Assembly (NCBI GenBank): GCA_964574775.1
Contig: CAZNOS010000013.1
Coordinates: 1-18,349 of the forward strand
Length of the DNA: 18,349 bases
Reading direction: 5' to 3'
Origin: CABMGO01 sp964574775
GTDB lineage: Archaea > Nanobdellota > Nanobdellia > Pacearchaeales > GW2011-AR1
The stretch's first letter is position 1. The number at the start of each line of letters is the position of its first letter. Made by a program: the position numbers and the translations under genes. Under the pieces are notes generated by a model. It made no database searches. It saw only the letters and a list, made by a program, of their open reading frames with translations, and was not told the origin of the DNA. Below, piece after piece: positions 1-6,388 of the stretch.

Positions 1-32
1 ACCTTCTGTGTATACACATAGATATATACGGG

Positions 33-40
33 TTTATAAA
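33..40 (-). promoter_or_regulatory. Possible TATA box for a gene leaving the left edge
   Basis: The minus strand reads TTTATAAA here, the same core seen upstream of the surface-protein gene at 11824. A start codon lies at 19-17 on the minus strand, followed by a few codons before the window ends. The spacing is a little short compared with the about 25 bases seen elsewhere in this window. A perfect 10-base palindrome, GTGTATACAC, sits at 8-17. The gene itself cannot be seen, so this is tentative. Confidence 0.3.
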
Positions 41-140
41 TCTTTCGCTGGATGTAGCTTTGCACAGAAAATCTCAAATAAATAATCCTCTTATTTGAAA
101 TATCGTTCCGATTAATATTAAAAAAACCATAAATTTTTCA

Positions 141-157
141 GTTTATATTCTATAAAC
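141..157. repeat. 17-base operator-like inverted repeat
   Basis: A perfect 7-base inverted repeat (GTTTATA, spacer TTC, TATAAAC) lies about 70-90 bases upstream of the TATA box of the first operon. A second, weaker inverted repeat (TCAAATAA at 74-81 and TTATTTGA at 91-98) lies further upstream. Their position between two probable divergent promoters suggests regulator binding, but AT-rich sequence produces such palindromes by chance. Apart from these and the promoter elements, I see nothing in 1-257. Confidence 0.25.
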
Positions 158-228
158 AACTACATTCTAGCCAATATTTTTTCTTTTCCAACTTATGATT
201 AACTTAATAGTGGTAACAGATAGAAAAG

Positions 229-238
229 CTTATAAATA
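229..238 (+). promoter_or_regulatory. TATA box of the six-gene operon
   Basis: CTTATAAATA is centred about 24 bases upstream of the ATG at 258. In archaea transcription starts roughly 25 bases downstream of the TATA centre, so the transcript should begin at or next to the start codon and the first gene should be leaderless. No Shine-Dalgarno sequence precedes that ATG, which agrees. Confidence 0.65.
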
Positions 239-257
239 TACATTTTTTACTTAAAAC

Positions 258-1958
258 ATGGAAAAATTAATGAGTATCGAAAGAGCTATCGGTAAAAAAA
301 GTAGAATCACTCTTTTAGATAGATTAAAAAATGCGGGTATGAATATAGCTGGAAATCCATTTACTTTTTTATTCCCATTAGCGGCTGCATGTGCCCTTTA
401 TGGCGCTATTGATTTAGGAATTAATTCCTCTCGATTGGGAAAATTAAATAAGGGATACAATCAAGCATATGCCCAATCCCAGAATATTACTGGAGCATTA
501 AATTCTAATACAAACTTCTGGCAAACCCCTCCACTCTCCGCAGAGATTTTTGAACCGATTAAGAAATCTATTGACTTGAGTCTATCTAGACAAAATAGCA
601 ATGAGGGTCAAGAAATTAGAGGATTAGTTGAGAAGGTTCAAGAAACAATGTACCTCCCCCAACCGGAAGGAACAAACCAACCGTCGAGAGAATTTTTAAT
701 GACACAACTCAATGAGAAACTTAAACCACTTTCTGAAGCCAGTGGAAATCATGGTGCATTATCCGCTATTTCATCACTTGGAGTAATATTATTCGGTTTA
801 TGCAGTGCCCTGGCCTATTCAGGAGCAAACTTTATGGATCATAATGATTCTAAAAAAAAATTAAGAAAGCGCTCTCTTAAATTCTTTCAAGGAGTAAAAA
901 AATCAGTTAAAGAGGGGGATCTGGATAAAGAAAGTGTTGATTATCTTGGAGGATTTTTCGAAAAAATGGATTTAACTCATATAAATTATGTTGATATGAC
1001 CGATCTTCTTGCAACACTTGGGGAAAATCTCAGATCAAGAAGCAAACCACTCTTAAAAACACTCTCTGAACACCCTTGCTACGATTCGAGTCTTCTTGAG
1101 GATCTTTGCGAAACTTATCATAACCTCAGAAGAGAAGATGAAACACATCCCCTAGAAAGAAGTAGGTTAAAAAGCAGAAAAGATTTATTTTTGGATGTTT
1201 GGTCTAGAAATAAAAACAGTCACTCTAGAAGATACATAGTAGAAACTATAAGCACAAGTTTATCTTATGAAAGAACCGTCCCAGAAATACTAGATGCATT
1301 AATTCAGGGAACAATAGATATATCTGAAATTAAAAAAGCTCATGGATTTTTATATAACACCGTTATTTCAGATGACAAAATCGCAAAAAGATTAGTTAAA
1401 CATTACTTACAAACACCCGGAAGCCCAAGCCTACCTGAAGATCTGGGCTTTCTCAAAACATATGCTGATCGTAGACTTGAAACATTAACTCCCTCTGAAT
1501 CCCTATCCCTACTCTCCGAACTAGAAACATTAAGAACTTTTACGGGCGAACCATCCTATTCATATTGGTTACATAGACAAGAAAATGAGGGAATAATAGA
1601 TATTGCACGAGAGATATTTAAAAAAAATCCCTTACTAGCTTCAAAAATCATACTTGAGGGTCATGAATTATTTATAGAAAGCCCCCTTAAAAGAGACTTA
1701 TGTGAACAAATAGTCCTAGATGGATTTATTCCCACTCCCTACCTCGTAAAAAGATTAGATATGGCAAAAGATAGGAAAGCAGAACTGGGGAATTGGAATA
1801 AAACCAGAGAAGAAATTAGACAGGGTGGATTTGATCCTTCTGATGAATTAAAAAGAAATATTGAATATACTCATTATTGTATAGAAGCAACAAAACTTAG
1901 AAAAAATTCAGATTTCGAATCTTATCAAGCGGTTTTGGAGGGAACTCAAAATGATTAA
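258..1958 (+). CDS. Uncharacterised two-helix membrane protein, first gene of operon
   Basis: I do not recognise the family. The 566-residue product has a basic N-terminus, a hydrophobic segment at about residues 33-55, a polar stretch with several Asn-x-Ser/Thr sequons (about 56-165), a second hydrophobic segment at about 167-189, and then about 375 charged, mostly helical residues. The simplest topology puts the 56-165 loop outside and both ends inside, with the long C-terminal domain cytoplasmic. The positive residues straight after helix two (KKKLRKR, about 199-205) support this. The ATG at 258 lies about 25 bases from a TATA box; an in-frame ATG at 270 is the alternative start. The gene overlaps the next by 8 bases, so the two are surely co-transcribed. 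It may anchor or scaffold the soluble enzymes encoded downstream; that role is inference. Confidence 0.6.
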   Translation: MEKLMSIERAIGKKSRITLLDRLKNAGMNIAGNPFTFLFPLAAACALYGAIDLGINSSRLGKLNKGYNQAYAQSQNITGALNSNTNFWQTPPLSAEIFEPIKKSIDLSLSRQNSNEGQEIRGLVEKVQETMYLPQPEGTNQPSREFLMTQLNEKLKPLSEASGNHGALSAISSLGVILFGLCSALAYSGANFMDHNDSKKKLRKRSLKFFQGVKKSVKEGDLDKESVDYLGGFFEKMDLTHINYVDMTDLLATLGENLRSRSKPLLKTLSEHPCYDSSLLEDLCETYHNLRREDETHPLERSRLKSRKDLFLDVWSRNKNSHSRRYIVETISTSLSYERTVPEILDALIQGTIDISEIKKAHGFLYNTVISDDKIAKRLVKHYLQTPGSPSLPEDLGFLKTYADRRLETLTPSESLSLLSELETLRTFTGEPSYSYWLHRQENEGIIDIAREIFKKNPLLASKIILEGHELFIESPLKRDLCEQIVLDGFIPTPYLVKRLDMAKDRKAELGNWNKTREEIRQGGFDPSDELKRNIEYTHYCIEATKLRKNSDFESYQAVLEGTQND

Positions 1959-2817
1959 ACAAGAAAGCGAGATGAGATATTTAGCCGTAGAGGCTAATAG
2001 ACTTTTGAGATTTTTGTCCCAAATAAGACAAAACCAAAAAGATGTTATTCTTGTACCTAATCTCCGTTATGGATTGGTTGCTATCAGCCCCATAATTCCA
2101 ATACTAAGAAAGGAGGGATATAATATCTGTCCATACAAGATTGGCTCTAGTGAATCTCATGGAGATTCACTTGTTATGGGAAGTCAATCACTCCCTCTCC
2201 CTGTAGAATTTCTGACCGAAAGCCAACCGCATTTTGCGATAATAGATGGAACAAGAAACATTGGTGGAAATTGTATGGCTAACCATAAATATCCAGATTC
2301 TCAGCAGGGATATTTAAATGCCGTAATTGTCTTAAATGATTTTATTACATCTCAAGATGAAAAATCTTATATGTCCTTACTCGGAGTTTCACAGGATCAT
2401 ATAAAACAACTAAGAGATAAATCGCAATATTGGGCGCATAAACAGACTTTGGAGGCACAATTAAAAAACGCCGAATTAAAACATCCTTATTCTTTTGAAT
2501 ATTGGAATCCTGCCGGTTTAACTTTGGCACTATTAAATCATGGAACTGACTGTATAAAAAAAGCAAAATCATTCGAACCAGATTCAAAAAAAACCTTAAA
2601 TCCAACGGTATTTTTTATTAATTCTGTAATGCCAAGTAAATATCATTCATGGACCAACAGAGTTTCTTTGGGAAAACATACTTCAGCTTATTTTGATGAT
2701 GATAATCAGGCAGGAAATTTTCAATTTTCATTCGATCAAAAAGGAGTATATCTTCTTTCGGGATTAGGAAAAAAAGTTGAACAAGTATATGAAGAAATTT
2801 ACGGAGGCACAAAATAA
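1951..2817 (+). CDS. Uncharacterised protein, weakly phosphoribosyltransferase-like
   Basis: The 288-residue soluble product is not a family I recognise. Two stretches recall the type I phosphoribosyltransferase fold: VPNLRYGLVA at 35-44, placed like the early Arg/Gly-Gly-Leu loop, and HFAIIDGTRNIGGN at 94-107, placed like the PRPP-binding strand and loop. The usual acidic pair before that loop is not intact (Asp-Gly instead of two acidic residues), so PRPP binding is uncertain and the enzyme could have changed substrate or lost activity. Residues about 135-288 form an additional C-terminal part with no motif known to me. The start overlaps the end of the preceding gene by 8 bases and has GGAGGG at 1937-1942. 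It is the second gene of the six-gene operon; the LOG-like protein at the operon's end acts on related chemistry in known families. Confidence 0.5.
   Translation: MIKQESEMRYLAVEANRLLRFLSQIRQNQKDVILVPNLRYGLVAISPIIPILRKEGYNICPYKIGSSESHGDSLVMGSQSLPLPVEFLTESQPHFAIIDGTRNIGGNCMANHKYPDSQQGYLNAVIVLNDFITSQDEKSYMSLLGVSQDHIKQLRDKSQYWAHKQTLEAQLKNAELKHPYSFEYWNPAGLTLALLNHGTDCIKKAKSFEPDSKKTLNPTVFFINSVMPSKYHSWTNRVSLGKHTSAYFDDDNQAGNFQFSFDQKGVYLLSGLGKKVEQVYEEIYGGTK
2803..2807 (+). promoter_or_regulatory. Ribosome binding site that fixes the start at 2819
   Basis: GGAGG lies 11 bases before the ATG at 2819, inside the last codons of the preceding gene. An upstream in-frame ATG at 2777 would give 14 more residues but has no comparable site and would overlap the preceding gene by 41 bases. 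The same GGAGG-type arrangement occurs before the operon's genes at 1951, 4205 and 4800. Confidence 0.6.
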
Positions 2818-2818
2818 A

Positions 2819-3226
2819 ATGGGTCATTTTAAAAATCTAAGAGATGTTTATAAAAGAGAGGGGTTTTCTCAAGCATTGCTTTATGATTTTGATCAAAGTA
2901 TATTAAGAAAATTTATTCCTTATAATTCAGAATTACTTCCAGTTAAATTGGGATTGGATAATTATCGCGTTCTAATGAAAGAGACTAATTTTTCCGAGCA
3001 GAAAGGACTAAATGCTCTTTTAAGTTTTATTAATGCTGGAACATCTATAAGTTCTGAATGTGCAAGAGGTTTGATAACTTCCGCCACCTATTATGAAACC
3101 TCCTCTCCTCCAAAGACATTACTTGCTTGGGCAATTTGTTCTGCATTTTTCTCTTTTAGAAATCACTTAGAAGGAAGATTTTACAAATCAGCTAAACAGA
3201 GAGATACACAAAATGGAAAATCATAA
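2819..3226 (+). CDS. Small uncharacterised protein, third gene of operon
   Basis: The product has 135 residues from the ATG at 2819, chosen because it follows GGAGG at the usual spacing and lies just after the previous stop codon. I recognise no family. It opens with a charged, probably helical region (residues 1-32), has a mixed middle, a moderately hydrophobic stretch at about 100-113 (LLAWAICSAFFSF) and a basic tail. The hydrophobic stretch is short and interrupted, so it is more likely a buried or membrane-touching helix than a full transmembrane span. The stop codon lies 14 bases inside the glycosyltransferase gene. Its conserved place between two enzymes suggests an accessory subunit, but nothing in the sequence proves that. 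Confidence 0.5.
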   Translation: MGHFKNLRDVYKREGFSQALLYDFDQSILRKFIPYNSELLPVKLGLDNYRVLMKETNFSEQKGLNALLSFINAGTSISSECARGLITSATYYETSSPPKTLLAWAICSAFFSFRNHLEGRFYKSAKQRDTQNGKS

Positions 3227-4208
3227 AATTTTATATATTCCCCCAAGAGGAATTGGAGACTTGGTTTTCTCATTACCATTACTTCATAGTATTCGTTCTG
3301 CTTTGATGCCTCCTGCTGAAATTGAAATACCTATTCCAAATAGAGAGTCTTTAAAACAAATGTTAAATTTAATTGGATTTGTTAAACCCTGCGATATTTT
3401 TTTACCAACTCCTTCCGAAGATCGTCTTGCAAGAGAAAGATGGGAAGCTTCACAGGCAGGAGACAGCAAAGGAAAATATGCTGCTGAAAAAAAAATATTT
3501 GATAAATATTTGGCTGGAAAATCTTATGATTTGGGAATAATTGCGAAACCATTCAAAATAAGTTCCATAAACGCGTTACAGATTTCTAGAAAAAATCTTG
3601 AAGAAATGAATTTTGATTGGAAAAAGGCACACATGGTAGACGGATTTCTAGCTTTTGCGACTTATATGGGGATCCCCCCTATAGAAAGATTTGATTTGAA
3701 CTTCGATAGAAATTCCGAAGTAAGACTCGCCAATGGCAATTCTCCGCAAATAGATAAACCATACGTAATATTTAATTTAGGAGCTAGTGATAATGCTAGA
3801 AAATGGGGATCTGAAAAATATGTTGAAGTTTCCAAATGGTTAGATGAGCAAGGATATTGCTCCGCTTTAGTTGGAACCCCAATAGAATATGGTGAAGCTC
3901 AAGAAATAGAAAATAATGGAAAGGGAATTATCAATCTTGTTTCTCCAAGCACTTATATGCTGAATCTTAATAATTATGCAATATTGGCCTCACGATCTTC
4001 CGGTGTTATAAGTGGAGATACTGGCTTATTGCATTTAGCAGACGCTGTAGGCGTTAAAGTTATAGGGCTATATGGAAAAGCATGCCCTGAAAAAACAGGT
4101 CCTTACAACAATCAGACAAGAGTTGTTTCCAGATACGACACCGATAAGGATATAACCAATATAACAAGTAATGATGTAATCAGAAAATTGGAGGAAATAG
4201 TAAAATGA
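3213..4208 (+). CDS. Glycosyltransferase family 9 (heptosyltransferase-like)
   Basis: The 331-residue product has the two-Rossmann (GT-B) layout of family GT9, which includes ADP-heptose:LPS heptosyltransferases. Visible signatures are RGIGDLVFSLPLL at 12-24, the glycine-rich acceptor-side loop after the first strand; NLGASDNARKW at 188-198, which starts the C-terminal donor domain; GDTGLLHLADAVG at 268-280, the family's most conserved segment; and GPYN at 296-299. Length is typical. Archaea lack LPS, so the true donor and acceptor are unknown; the enzyme probably adds a sugar to a surface glycan, a lipid or a small molecule. It overlaps the preceding gene by 14 bases and the next by 4 (ATGA), so translation is likely coupled. 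No clear Shine-Dalgarno precedes its ATG. GT9 family assignment is secure; specificity is not. Confidence 0.85.
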   Translation: MENHKILYIPPRGIGDLVFSLPLLHSIRSALMPPAEIEIPIPNRESLKQMLNLIGFVKPCDIFLPTPSEDRLARERWEASQAGDSKGKYAAEKKIFDKYLAGKSYDLGIIAKPFKISSINALQISRKNLEEMNFDWKKAHMVDGFLAFATYMGIPPIERFDLNFDRNSEVRLANGNSPQIDKPYVIFNLGASDNARKWGSEKYVEVSKWLDEQGYCSALVGTPIEYGEAQEIENNGKGIINLVSPSTYMLNLNNYAILASRSSGVISGDTGLLHLADAVGVKVIGLYGKACPEKTGPYNNQTRVVSRYDTDKDITNITSNDVIRKLEEIVK

Positions 4209-4798
4209 ACGGAATTAATTACGACCTAAAATCAAAATTAGCTGAACTTAAAGAAGAGGGTTTAGGATACCTTTATTCTTGGGGTGATGTTTTGTGGGAA
4301 TTTGGTTCTTCAGAGAGAAAACAAGCGTTTCCATTTGCCTCCGGAGGAGACAATTGCGCACTAGCGATTGAACCTATCTCAAGATACAGAGCTTTTCGTT
4401 TGGGTGTACCATGGTTACATGTAGGTAATATTAAAATTACATCGGCAAAAAAAGCCGAAAGGGCAAACAATATCACGAATGGAAAGGCTATTTTTTTTCA
4501 TGTTCCTTTGCCAGAAAAATTTTCTGCATTAAGAGAAATTTACAATAATCCTTTTTTATTATATAATAAAATTCGTGGAAAAATAACAGGGCCAGATTTG
4601 GTTATTGTTGGAGAATATAGAACAACATCGGCATTAGCAAAAGAAGTACTGGGTGGTTCAGAAGCATTTTTAAAATCCTTGGAAAAATTATTTGACTATA
4701 AAAAATCTTACGTTGAACCAAATTATTCTAAACAAAAAATTTGGATACTCTATGATCCTACAAGAGAACCAAAATTACAAGTAAGGGAGTATAAATAA
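4205..4798 (+). CDS. Uncharacterised soluble protein, fifth gene of operon
   Basis: The 197-residue product matches no family I recognise. It has no signal peptide and no membrane helix. Segments that look conserved are the aromatic stretch GYLYSWGDVLWEFG at 21-34, a glycine-rich turn ASGGDNC at 45-51, and a strand-turn GPDLVIVGEYRT at 129-140 that could belong to an alpha/beta nucleotide-binding fold. The start overlaps the glycosyltransferase stop by 4 bases and has GGAGG at 4190-4194. Only one base separates its stop codon from the next start. Its place between a glycosyltransferase and a LOG-like enzyme suggests a role in the same pathway, possibly as an enzyme on the same sugar or nucleotide; this is inference from position only. 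Confidence 0.5.
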   Translation: MNGINYDLKSKLAELKEEGLGYLYSWGDVLWEFGSSERKQAFPFASGGDNCALAIEPISRYRAFRLGVPWLHVGNIKITSAKKAERANNITNGKAIFFHVPLPEKFSALREIYNNPFLLYNKIRGKITGPDLVIVGEYRTTSALAKEVLGGSEAFLKSLEKLFDYKKSYVEPNYSKQKIWILYDPTREPKLQVREYK

Positions 4799-4799
4799 A

Positions 4800-5552
4800 A
4801 TGGAAATAAAAGCAAAATCATTGACGGAAAGTCCATTAATTGGAATAATCGGAGCAACTGTTCCGACAAACCCTTATTACTCCTCTCAGGGTTTTAATAT
4901 AGGATATACAATAAGAGAATTTTTGCAAAGATCTCCTGGAAAAGTTTTTACCGGTGGAGTTGAGGGCATAGGAATTGATGCTTATGCAGGAGTTGTAAAA
5001 TATTGTGTTGATGAAGGAATAAAAACAGGAAAGATTCCAGAAGACAAATTTTTTGTTATTATTCCAGATAATGTGGAATATTTAGATTGGGCAACAAATA
5101 AAAAAATACAAACTCCATTTTTCCCCCCAGAAACATACGATCTTTTAGCGAGATTCTTACCGAGGGGAAATCTTGATATTATAAGATCTGGAAAAAATAT
5201 GTACGAAAGAAGACTAGGGCTCGCTTCCTTAGCAGATATTCTTGTGGTTGTTAATGGCGGACCAGGAACAGATCATGAAGCCTATATAGGATTAGAACTT
5301 GGAAAGAAGGTTATTGCATGTACTCCTACTGGCGGAACTGCAAAACTTTTAGAATCTGTAAAAAATGGTAATTATTGTCCTCAAAAACCAAAAAAAATGA
5401 AAGGATTTCTCCAAGACGTTTTCTCAGAAGAAAATTTGGGCAAAAATTTAACTCCGGAGCCACCTAGATTTGAATCAATAAATCCAAATCTGATAAGTCT
5501 CGTGGATTCTCAAGAAAGATTAATTGAAGAGTTAAGAAAATTAAGCAAGTAA
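4800..5552 (+). CDS. LOG-like Rossmann protein (SLOG superfamily)
   Basis: The 250-residue product resembles the LOG or 'lysine decarboxylase-like' family, whose characterised members are nucleoside-5'-monophosphate phosphoribohydrolases, and related SLOG proteins that bind nucleotides. The motifs appear in the expected order: IGIIGAT at 14-20 (first strand), TGGVEGIGID at 51-60 in place of the family's GGG-x-x-G-[LI] loop, MYERR at 134-138 matching the catalytic Glu-Arg-Lys/Arg, and NGGPGTDHE at 152-160 matching PGG-x-GT-x-x-E. The replacement of PGG by NGG and an insert around 75-125 set it apart from standard LOG enzymes. The key Arg and Glu residues are present, so activity is plausible, but the substrate is unknown. 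GGGAG at 4785-4789 is its ribosome binding site. It is the last gene of the operon; a five-base T run at 5583-5587 could end transcription. Confidence 0.7.
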   Translation: MEIKAKSLTESPLIGIIGATVPTNPYYSSQGFNIGYTIREFLQRSPGKVFTGGVEGIGIDAYAGVVKYCVDEGIKTGKIPEDKFFVIIPDNVEYLDWATNKKIQTPFFPPETYDLLARFLPRGNLDIIRSGKNMYERRLGLASLADILVVVNGGPGTDHEAYIGLELGKKVIACTPTGGTAKLLESVKNGNYCPQKPKKMKGFLQDVFSEENLGKNLTPEPPRFESINPNLISLVDSQERLIEELRKLSK

Positions 5553-5617
5553 ATATAACTTGAATAACAATACGTAATCACATTTTTCCTATGATTTTAT
5601 CGTCGACAAAAAGATAA

Positions 5618-6073
5618 TTATCTATATAGTGATGGAATAAGACCTAATAATATCATGAGAATAATAATTATTGTTTCATTATATACTTTTCTTGATTTTA
5701 AATCTTTTATGAAAAAATATGAATATAACAAAATAAAAAGTACGAAATAACTAATTCCTATAGTTTGTGAAATATATTTCGAGATTAATAGCCCTATCGT
5801 ATTTGCCACAAGCGCAATAGAAACAGAATTTACAAGTAAATTAAAATTTTTATATTTCTCGAATGTATCTTGACATATAATTTTTGTATTTACTACCAAT
5901 GATGCAATTAATATTGGAATAGCGAGCGAAAGTTGCCATGCAATAGGTGCATATTCCAAAAGCTCTGCTTTAACCGTAAGAATTAAAATAAATAATGTAA
6001 TCGTCATTCCTAAAAGTCTTGTTGCAACAGACACGTGCATTGACGATCTTCCCGCAAAGTTTCTTTCATTCAT
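5618..6073 (-). CDS. Small multi-pass membrane protein
   Basis: The 151-residue product is very hydrophobic, with about five membrane segments at roughly 15-36, 42-62, 78-98, 104-123 and 131-149, and short polar loops containing Lys and Arg (about 63-77 and 123-132). I see no catalytic motif and do not recognise the family. The ATG at 6073 is about 24 bases from a TATA box at 6091-6104, so the transcript is probably leaderless; Met12 is a less likely start. Its stop codon faces that of the six-gene operon across a 65-base spacer. Transporter-like or structural roles are equally possible. Confidence 0.55.
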   Translation of the reverse strand: MNERNFAGRSSMHVSVATRLLGMTITLFILILTVKAELLEYAPIAWQLSLAIPILIASLVVNTKIICQDTFEKYKNFNLLVNSVSIALVANTIGLLISKYISQTIGISYFVLFILLYSYFFIKDLKSRKVYNETIIIILMILLGLIPSLYR

Positions 6074-6090
6074 TTGGTTATTTATATTAA

Positions 6091-6104
6091 TTGATTTAAA
6101 TATC
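6091..6104 (-). promoter_or_regulatory. TATA box of the membrane protein gene at 6073
   Basis: The minus strand reads GATATTTAAATCAA, centred about 24 bases before the ATG at 6073. This spacing predicts a leaderless transcript. It lies downstream of the stop codon of the small gene at 6125-6268, so the membrane gene has its own promoter. Confidence 0.5.
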
Positions 6105-6124
6105 TTATGCTATAACGAAGAAAA

Positions 6125-6268
6125 TTATTTTTCCTCTTCATCAATCTCATAACTATTCGTTTCTCTTATCGCAACAGAAATCTCAGTCAATTCTGCCTTA
6201 ATATCATTAAGCGAGCCAGCAATAGATTTCAATACGTCAATCAACTCTTTTTCTGTATTTTGATCCAT
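6125..6268 (-). CDS. 47-residue acidic coiled-coil protein
   Basis: This short reading frame starts MDQNTEKELIDVLKSIAG and ends EIDEEEK. Residues about 5-35 form a regular amphipathic helix with hydrophobic positions L9, V12, L13, I16, L20, I23, L27, I30 and I34, so a coiled coil or dimer is likely; the C-terminal tail is strongly acidic. A TATA element at 6289-6297 is centred 25 bases before the ATG, the same spacing as other genes here. That is the main reason to believe it is a real, leaderless gene. It is divergent from the metallophosphoesterase gene, with 120 bases between the two start codons, so the two may share regulation. I do not recognise the family. A small regulator or binding partner of the neighbour is possible but unproven. 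Confidence 0.6.
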   Translation of the reverse strand: MDQNTEKELIDVLKSIAGSLNDIKAELTEISVAIRETNSYEIDEEEK

Positions 6269-6288
6269 AGTACTTTTTGTAAGTTAAG

Positions 6289-6297
6289 GTTTAAAAA
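6289..6297 (-). promoter_or_regulatory. TATA box of the 47-residue gene
   Basis: The minus strand reads TTTTTAAAC, centred 25 bases upstream of the ATG at 6268. Together with the plus-strand element at 6359-6370 it makes 6269-6388 a divergent promoter region. Confidence 0.5.
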
Positions 6298-6358
6298 TTT
6301 TATCCTAATACTAAAAAAACATCTTATCGTCGTAAACTATATATTCTGCTACAAAAAT

Positions 6359-6370
6359 CTTTTTAAACTG
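6359..6370 (+). promoter_or_regulatory. TATA box of the metallophosphoesterase gene
   Basis: CTTTTTAAACTG is centred about 25 bases before the ATG at 6389, predicting a leaderless transcript. This decides against the longer reading frame that opens at 6260: its 43 extra residues would be encoded across this promoter and overlap the divergent small gene. Confidence 0.6.
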
Positions 6371-6388
6371 ATTAAATCTGCAACGTAC

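Noticed and set aside
1..257. tRNA or other RNA gene in the left spacer
   Set aside because: No cloverleaf, no TTC-loop sequence and very AT-rich throughout; only promoter-like and palindromic sequence is visible.
2345..2827. Two minus-strand reading frames of 86 and 69 codons
   Set aside because: They lie wholly over the PRTase-like gene (and its junction with the next gene), are rich in residues typical of reverse-frame translation, and have no promoter or ribosome binding site.
6260..6388. 43-residue N-terminal extension of the phosphoesterase
   Set aside because: It would be translated across the TATA box at 6359-6370 and the divergent small gene, and it is AT-rich low-quality coding sequence (many Phe, Ile, Lys, Leu). 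The ATG at 6389 has correct promoter spacing.
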